Virus record (IMG/VR): IMGVR_UViG_3300008448_000535
Location: 1-26,321 of that record
Reading direction: 5' to 3' (one strand)
Source of the DNA: a virus
DNA length: 26,321 nucleotides
In this document: positions 24,601 to 26,321 of the stretch, piece by piece
Layout of the letters: every line of letters begins with the position of its first letter
Numbering within the stretch: position 1 is the stretch's first letter
The notes under the pieces: model-generated
Seen by the model: only the letters and a program-made list of their open reading frames with translations
Told to the model about the DNA's origin: nothing
Database searches by the model: none
Translations under genes and position numbers: made by a program

Positions 24601-26321
24601 ACATCACCGATGTTATCAATGTTTAGGTAGCTCAATGAGATACCTAGTTCTTTATCTACTACTCCATTGCCTATCTTATAACCAAGTATCGTTGTACCTG
24701 TAAATGTGCTCACTGGATATGTCAATGTATCACCGAATGAGTTTTCATCGGTGTCATATACATCAAATAATATTGGTTGATTAACCGTAGTCTTTGATTG
24801 ACTAATTTTCCAAGTGGTGCCATTAAAGTGGAACATCTTACCGCGATAGGTTGCACCTTTTAATACTAACACTCCATCGCCTGCTTGACTAATAGCATCA
24901 GTATCTTCAACTAAACTAATTTGTGTTCCGGTATTTCCGCTATACTGAGTAGCAATAAAATTAACTCTATAAATTTTATTTTTTACTAAATTGTCTGTAT
25001 CTGCTGTGACTAGTACTCTTGCGCCCTGGAATAGGCGTTCCCCGTCTATGCTATAACCCGACTTACCTTCAATGGTGCTAAAAACATCTTTAGTAAAGTT
25101 ATCTATAAAATCAACTGCTACTTTAGCAATTGCACAATGGTCGAATAATTGAACATTAGGTGCATATTCGATGATGGGACGTTTTGCACGTAGACTTTCA
25201 TCTGCATCTAAACTAGAATTATTAAGGCTGTGAGAATATTCTAAAACACTTTTATGAAACCATCTATTATTTCTACTCCACGGATTTCCGTCAATGCTGG
25301 CACGATTAGAAATAATATAGTCTTTTACGCCGGGAAATGATGTTGCTTCGTCATATGGTAATGTATCAAATCCTTCGTTATCAAATAATACTTCTGTATT
25401 TGTATTATCTAAGACTGGCGGAGTTAATCTGTCAAACTCAATTAGAGTAATGCTAGAGCCAACGCCTTCAATTAACCATCTACCGGTTGCATATTTTGTA
25501 GGACTTGTCTTACCGGCAAAACCGATAACCATGCCATTGGTAAACTTAACACCGTTACTACTAGTGTATGTTTTCTTTTGTAGTATTTCTTTTTCAATGT
25601 CAATAAAGGTATTTTCTAAAATATCTTTGATAATGAATTGCCCGGTTCGCAGGGGTTCTTGTTCACTGATGTAAAATAGGCTGTCCGGAGCATCGTTGGG
25701 AACTGTAAATGTTAAAGTCCCCACTTCGATACCGTTGTTGGTAACTCCAGTATTATAGGTATTAACATCGGTTAGGTCAGTGGCTTCCCAGTCTTGTGAA
25801 AATTCATTGATTGAACTGCCGTCACCTTGAATGTCAACTTTTGCCTTCCACAATTTATTATTGTAGGCAACTACTTCACCGGCTGTATAAAACATCAACG
25901 GGTTGAATTGCCCCTGAACTAGATCAATAGATCCAGTACGTCTAATAGAAAATTTATTTCTAGGGGAATTAACTTCAAAATTGTAGGTTTGACCTCTGTA
26001 TAGAATAATCGTTGGATTATAGGTTAGCCCGTCTGGATAGAATAACCAGGTTGGTAAATCACCGTTTTCAACTGCTCTAACTCTAAACGTTGATTCGATC
26101 TTTTGAGATTGCCCTAATACTGCGACAGACGGTGGTCCACTTGGTTGCCAATAGTATTCTCTAAAATTAACAAACTTATCCCAATCAATTGGAGGAGCCC
26201 AGCTATAACATTCATCCTTGGTAATTAAATCATCCCGCTGAATATCATTAGCAAAAAAGTTTAATTGATTTTTAAAATCTAAGTAATCGTAGAAATTAGT
26301 GATTGTTTTCTTTTTATTTGT
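12669..26321 (-). CDS. Giant mosaic virion protein, at least 4,550 residues, 5' end outside the window
   Basis: The frame is open from the window edge (26321) to TAA at 12669-12671. I translated the 141 codons upstream of the TTG at 25898 and found no stop, so that TTG is not the start. This upstream part contains WDKFVNFREYYWQPSGPPSV and ILYRGQTYNFEV, a cupredoxin-like beta motif. In order the protein then shows a cassette of the GDxVxY/W type (25895-25781); PTPTKLGLY and QGHDGS segments near 23470-23530; a Trp-rich block (23142-22938); two cassettes (22160-22048, 21391-21277); a six-blade FG-GAP propeller interrupted by four cassettes (20037-18209); GxGY repeats (17034-16824, 15960-15690); beta-sandwich-like repeats (15650-13440); and a C-terminus with QLTRGIQGS and AKFLRNKRTKLP. 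There is no membrane segment or enzyme motif. Very large proteins near baseplate genes are known in T4-like marine phages (some annotated VrlC); homology to those is my recollection, not tested. Confidence 0.85.
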   Translation of the reverse strand, partial: TNKKKTITNFYDYLDFKNQLNFFANDIQRDDLITKDECYSWAPPIDWDKFVNFREYYWQPSGPPSVAVLGQSQKIESTFRVRAVENGDLPTWLFYPDGLTYNPTIILYRGQTYNFEVNSPRNKFSIRRTGSIDLVQGQFNPLMFYTAGEVVAYNNKLWKAKVDIQGDGSSINEFSQDWEATDLTDVNTYNTGVTNNGIEVGTLTFTVPNDAPDSLFYISEQEPLRTGQFIIKDILENTFIDIEKEILQKKTYTSSNGVKFTNGMVIGFAGKTSPTKYATGRWLIEGVGSSITLIEFDRLTPPVLDNTNTEVLFDNEGFDTLPYDEATSFPGVKDYIISNRASIDGNPWSRNNRWFHKSVLEYSHSLNNSSLDADESLRAKRPIIEYAPNVQLFDHCAIAKVAVDFIDNFTKDVFSTIEGKSGYSIDGERLFQGARVLVTADTDNLVKNKIYRVNFIATQYSGNTGTQISLVEDTDAISQAGDGVLVLKGATYRGKMFHFNGTTWKISQSKTTVNQPILFDVYDTDENSFGDTLTYPVSTFTGTTILGYKIGNGVVDKELGISLSYLNIDNIGDVLFTANWDTDTFAYQQPSIATKKINTGFLKINAANRSSSYTNTWEITASDYLQPVVDSILITKATNIVAFDSVYWNQASKEKIVFYKNGLLFNKPFTRQGLRKEQFVFEKNFAVDDVISIKVYSDAEADQGFYEIPTGLEKNPLNQDLVEITYGQVLDHLGTMVELDTAFTGVFPGSSNIRDITGFQKYGRRLVKHEGVLPLSLMLICDKDVNVIKSINYSALSYQQFKNNFLTLATTLEYDQNPVNFVDAILNEMSKIKNIDNAFSDSDMIGAGSHKNLIYKVEDQVKTFALTTKFDLNSLSRIAVYVYKNQTQLLHGTDYTFNKTFGYLNLLIDVADGDVIEIREYNSTSYAFIPSTPTKLGLYKKYTPTMFIDDTYITPTQVIQGHDGSIVVAYDDYRDELLMELEKRIYNNIKAEYDPAKFDIDAILGGYYGTGVYTKAQLDKILEPQFLSWITNSNVDYVENSYLDTENSFTYTYSDMTDFTQERNLLGWWRGIYLWFYDTDRPHTSPWEMLGFSQRPTWWESEYGPAPYTRGNTLLWEDLRDGIIRQGTRAGTYNRYARPSLLSHLPVDDQGRLISPLQSNLAQNFSLINATGNFKFGDVGPAEAAWRKSPSYPFAIVTALSLMKPFEFIPKAIDVSRIKKNKINQTVHTDTNVFLSIDAIQLPVPLVTQTSGLLNYIADFLKGKDQSLSILTDKVKNIDVRLSNKIGGFVDQAQQRYLLDSKNPKSKSSSVFIPQEDYDIIFNIGTPFLTINYSGVIVEKVNTGWKLSGYDNKNPFFNYYQALESKSDPLVSVGGVTDTFLVWTASQYYAVGEVVKNGDKYYRVVKGHTSGNTFDDTQFKQLARLDQVGAVEVNKRQYFNKTETKKIAYSTVLPTLQSVADFLYGYEQYLLSLGIVFDEYNYTTQSVNDWSTSIKEFLFWSKHNWAEGQLITLSPAAYKFDIRFLMGSVDNLLDSFYEYTIFKKDGNILLPAFINVNRDYQTFSISVTDTTDGIYFVNLNFVLKEHVVVFKDKTVFNDVLYDKTSGYRQDRVKVIGYRTTDWDGDYTSPGFLFDNVNIQEWQPFIDYGLGDIVSYREFNWTSQAKQTGTEEFDDTKWTKLDSHPTKGLVANFDYRINQFEDYYDLDADGLSSSHRDLARHAVGYQQRDYLNNLSQDPVSQFKIYQGFIREKGTANAITKIFDKLSRTDSDSISLKEEWAFRVGDFGGTDQFTEFEFLLDKGKFKLTPQPIIISEYPTNAVDTSDLYYRIPLTDFTIKSVGATSAVLPMAHYDVPNRNAGYVKIDQADAIVKTIDDITSLSVTDISYGSHVWITFDPLKQWNVLRYTRSNMFVQSVIRDNTTKIITVTCNMRHGFNVGDVISISGIVNLSGFFKILTVDGYDFGIKTSVTDEPILEDSYLAAVGYFEPARFNDARSISPTEFAKLKVGNRLFLDVDENDRWEVLEKINSIYSSNLIDEYGFTQPVNAGVAVLQLIIRNQTIVSIPGSNAVVAYTDTFDGKLRSFQTLTAPDFLETRLLGKFGYVLNATPDEKWLFVGSPLVSGVGSRFQGDFSTTAFYNQNDIVIFAGKLWRALRNVNGDGSSINVYTQDWEIATNILADTYNSIYVNTKYYRKGSIVQYGSLSYIALQNTTGRLPIDTAYWAITTAGNAGYIKQGVVTVYQWKNEQWTEKETFVSPRPQPEEKFGFSISSAVLADGSYQLAVSAPGATNNTGAVYLYKLNSTDPLLPEWELIEDSTYLGIYDQTRFYPAGSIVWYGNKLWKALADNNGDGSSITVNSADWIEMSDTITQSSLPTSAAIIEDGLITEVGILNGTTFRLPEIVKAGDEFGHSISLSTDGLTLVVGSPYGDEKSITNYKGVWVSYQLYTSGDVVRYNTEYYRVTASTSINDIPATLVNWTFINFADSDSASKKFGKLFVYKRNSIGVYQLFQTVSNSTIPSITDIGLEVLEAGDRFGASVDTNKDGTVIIASAPFGNINFADNGYAYVLKYSSTENKYKLTNKFSGIESSNFELFGTQVKVTDDADKIVISAQNSITKLKVKFDNNSTTFDKKTTGFFKEQGSTGRVYVYEQQFTEYFLAEELDATFIADESFGSSLDVKNNTIVVGSPTYKVGGLPFGQVRKFKKQQGELTWNTIGAQPLQVNIGLLKSIGIYDTDKNELISDIDIVDHYKYKFLGIVEQELDFKVPYDPAIYSFGTDEGVTVDTGQTWYEKNVGKVWINMKNVKWINYEQGDIAYRAGHWNELAKGATVDVFEWVETLIVPSEWSTIADTTEGLSLGISGQPLYPNDTSYNTKIIYDEATGTVAKRLYYYWVKNSANIPDVPDRKLSTAAVALYITNPTTAGIPFVAMIDENKFLAYNFEKYLPSTPGTFNFKFYKNDSRINLVHHEYHLLTEGVAGSVPTTNLENKWIDSLIGYDMIGNTVPDPALSPKQRYGTGYRPRQSMFVNRQTALKVFIDEVNSILETDSFADIIDFTTLNSIDEIPNSKLNLYDITLDTYADLITVNIARIKPALIKGNLVDGKLTSIDIIDAGFGYRVAPPVVITGTGTGASVTLTIDNSGRVSGYKINNAGKKYDSVTLTVRAFSVLVNNDETYNNYWSVYQFDSKSTSFFRSLTQDFDTTRYWSLKDWWAMGYGSSSRVVEEIPGTYYEPQLARTIELKLNDLIKITEYGNGGWAVLKLINESATTINEKYQIVGRHNGTFEFSSLLYDESINEIGYDNIGSYDSNSYDRQPVSETRNIIKTIRDDILINDLAARWNQLFFNSVHYIFSEQLYVDWAFKTSFLNAIHRVGGLDQKTHYKNDNLESYEEYLKEVKPYRTKIREYTSSYDHLDNTNSAMSDFDLPPYYDEVEGKLVPVKSNNELLNTYPWKAWKDNNTFKITDIVVYDEGSEYINTPSVDISGGGGQGAKAQAFTSNGVVTGVVVTEQGFGYTSAPTITLVGGYQTSGTEAKATAFIGNGVVRSFDVTMKFDRISKTGTYQNFFKTETITADGLTAIYDLKYPPTTDKSKITVSVNGSLLLSNEYNIMLFNDVIDGLTVLKGKLAFTSTPIELSTITISYEKNDDILDSIDRINKHYVAKDGMLGKDPKQLMTGLDFGGVVIQGSSFNSTGGWDALPWFSDSWDSVIPNADYYIVADGSTTSITLPYTPSVGQAINIYIKRGDFSTLPDKTGRFSRIDDPYFNLYDGSTIQANGNSVAAEGAIMNTFIGNGVTKEINLPYSLHTQAGDILIFRSSDSDGTVSITDTNVQDTTLSGGNLSNINNAYSTANGLTADEISINGDTFISPYQVPAPEENVPGQVLDSVSIKTFQRTSTGAAQVRSVVKYTDGATKIFKIGHPILESKSVIVYVDKIKQTQSLDPYNITYDYYLNLIDQQIEFNVIPPAGKIVEVVTIGPGGYQILDYEEFVGDGTTTLFLTSARFEDTRYILVTVNGIEYPANFITSKGLLNDKDNTVIQFAVPPAFRESIKILVLADSIESDSSGQSVIRINEQFIVHDGSTMIYNLDKFVNLDRSSAAGNMIVEVNGRYIDSADALFFKYDGINNSIIIGQDPLYNPGSIDVRNIKVYIDEQPIDFIRQWSFNGIDNRLTVLTEYLKLGAEIRIEVQRDDFYRVENDNLRLLPSLTIAAGDIIKVTWFSEYPTMSIIKDRFPGNRGVFKLRRQVDNFSTVWIYKNGTRLTPDVDYSVDINFSFIKLKNSALATDAITLIVFGQKDYELPISYEIFKDMLNVNHYKRYSIGTVKLDQPLNYYDTEIIVNNASDLITPDLPNRVPGMLLINNERIEYYTKTGNVLGQLTRGIQGSSTPEVHAAGTDVADVSVTESLPYREYQEKEEFISDGSSLLIGPLMNTPVKATPTTWYRSSIPSNFGPNHQYEVFVNGKRLRKDPYAQYLENNGSYSPAADINVEAEFSVDGTTAYIRLTSKVPAGTKITIISRSGKIFYDSGLTTPASGASLILNDSVVAKFLRNKRTKLPE
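13440..15650 (-). repeat. Array of degenerate beta-sandwich-like protein repeats in the giant gene
   Basis: About seven units, with an eighth near 12775-13105, follow the pattern: Asp-Gly-Ser/Thr plus hydrophobic strand, then VxVNG or IYKNG, then a Tyr-containing strand, then PPAG or a similar turn before a last strand. Examples are DGTTTLFL with LVTVNGIEY, DGSTMIYNL with VEVNGRYI, and TVWIYKNGTRL with VDYSVD. The units differ too much for recent DNA duplication. They resemble stacked beta domains seen in long phage tail proteins and probably form an extended rod. Confidence 0.6.
15690..15960 (-). repeat. GxGY glycine-rich repeats, second cluster
   Basis: Two successive units, EGSEYINTPSVDISGGGGQG and QGFGYTSAPTITLVGGY, are each followed by a Gly/Ala-rich strand (GAKAQAF, EAKATAF) and NGVV. 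This GxxYxxxPxVxIxGG pattern recurs in marine phage structural proteins and suggests a narrow beta-solenoid or hairpin stack. Confidence 0.6.
16824..17034 (-). repeat. GxGY glycine-rich repeats, first cluster
   Basis: A first unit AGFGYRVAPPVVITGTGTG is followed by ASVTLTI, and a second, weaker unit AGKKYDSVTLTV follows DNSGRVSGYKIN. It is the same pattern as the cluster at 15690-15960 and lies about 290 codons before it in the protein. Confidence 0.55.
18209..20037 (-). repeat. Six FG-GAP propeller blades interrupted by carbohydrate-binding-like cassettes
   Basis: FG-GAP-type blade cores, in protein order: FGYVLN..WLFVGSP (about 20030), FGFSIS..LAVSAPG (19540), FGHSIS..LVVGSPYGD (19115), FGASVD..VIIASAPFGN (18740), FGTQVK..IVISAQ (18560) and FGSSLD..TIVVGSP (18325). 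The G-x-VYVY strands of these blades are also visible (GAVYLYK, GYAYVLK, GRVYVYE). Spacing between cores is about 165, 142, 125, 60 and 78 residues. The three long gaps hold small cassettes of the form GxxVxYxxxxYxA...DW at 19925-19800, 19755-19647, 19350-19231 and 18995-18885. FG-GAP blades form integrin-alpha-like beta-propellers. Confidence 0.75.
21277..21391 (-). repeat. Carbohydrate-binding-like cassette
   Basis: DYGLGDIVSYREFNWTSQAK is followed by FDDTKWTKLD. The order GDxVxY, an aromatic strand, then a terminal W fits small chitin-binding (CBM5/12-like) folds. It lies apart from the propeller. Confidence 0.5.
22048..22160 (-). repeat. Carbohydrate-binding-like cassette
   Basis: YYAVGEVVKNGDKYYRVVKG is followed by FDDTQFKQLARLD. 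It matches the cassette at 21277-21391 including FDDT, with Phe in place of the last Trp, so it may be a degenerate copy. Confidence 0.5.
22938..23142 (-). other. Tryptophan-rich segment of the giant protein
   Basis: Seven Trp occur in about 61 residues: GWWRGIYLWFYD, SPWEMLGF, TWWESEYGPAPY and TLLWEDLRDG. I recall closely similar PWEMLGF/PTWW segments in other giant marine phage proteins, so this looks like a conserved core rather than a variable tip. Function is unknown. Confidence 0.5.
25781..25895 (-). repeat. Carbohydrate-binding-like cassette with GDGSSI motif
   Basis: FYTAGEVVAYNNKLWKAKVD, then GDGSSINEFSQDWEATD. The NGDGSSI/QGDGSSI loop and KLWKA/KLWRA strand recur in two of the cassettes inside the propeller (19925-19800 and 19350-19231), and the matching DNA is also similar there, which points to duplication within the gene. 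Confidence 0.55.

Noticed and set aside
25893-25898. TTG or ATG at 25898/25895 as the start of the giant protein
   Set aside because: The frame stays open upstream to the window edge and encodes protein-like sequence, and no Shine-Dalgarno precedes these codons.
1-26321. Prophage or bacterial contractile injection system
   Set aside because: No integrase, repressor, attachment site or bacterial flanking gene is seen, and fibre modules and the late promoter point to a T4-like lytic phage, though the window alone cannot exclude it.

Overview
The window looks like the late structural region of a large tailed bacteriophage, most likely an uncultivated marine T4-like myovirus. All genes lie on the minus strand with almost no intergenic space. 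The DNA is AT-rich. Four fibre proteins share an N-terminal module with the core NYxGYGExxxENxxxLLENF, which I recall from T4-like cyanophages and pelagiphages. One of them ends in a phage tail-collar domain. A perfect T4 late-promoter box (TATAAATA) precedes one gene. I see no bacterial housekeeping genes, integrase, tRNA or CRISPR.

Layout in order of transcription, from high to low coordinates. (1) 26321-12669 holds one open frame of at least 4,550 codons, with its 5' end outside the window. It is a mosaic virion protein with small chitin-binding-like aromatic cassettes, a Trp-rich block, a six-blade FG-GAP beta-propeller, GxGY repeats, and a long C-terminal array of beta-sandwich-like repeats. 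(2) 12649-12011 is a 212-residue protein of unknown family, probably a tail or baseplate component. (3) 12009-6124 carries three paralogous fibre genes in tandem, the first with the tail-collar domain. (4) 6137-5640 is a 2-oxoglutarate/Fe(II) oxygenase overlapping the end of the third fibre gene. (5) 5639-5163 is a small helical protein, possibly a fibre-assembly helper. (6) 5131-3287 is a fourth fibre paralogue with a different C-terminal domain. (7) 3273-1336 holds two tandemly duplicated proteins, both with GTG starts. (8) Behind the late-promoter box come a 116-residue orphan (1280-930), a DxD glycosyltransferase-like gene (933-118), and the first 40 codons of a second, related gene (121-1). 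These last genes are coupled by ATGA overlaps.

Together the genes read as an adhesion cassette: a giant tail or baseplate protein with carbohydrate-binding-type modules, a family of fibres with interchangeable tips on a common base, and enzymes (an oxygenase and one or two glycosyltransferase-like proteins) that could modify those fibres or the host surface. The structural calls rest on visible motifs. The joint role of the enzymes is inference. No stretch longer than 300 bases lacks a gene.
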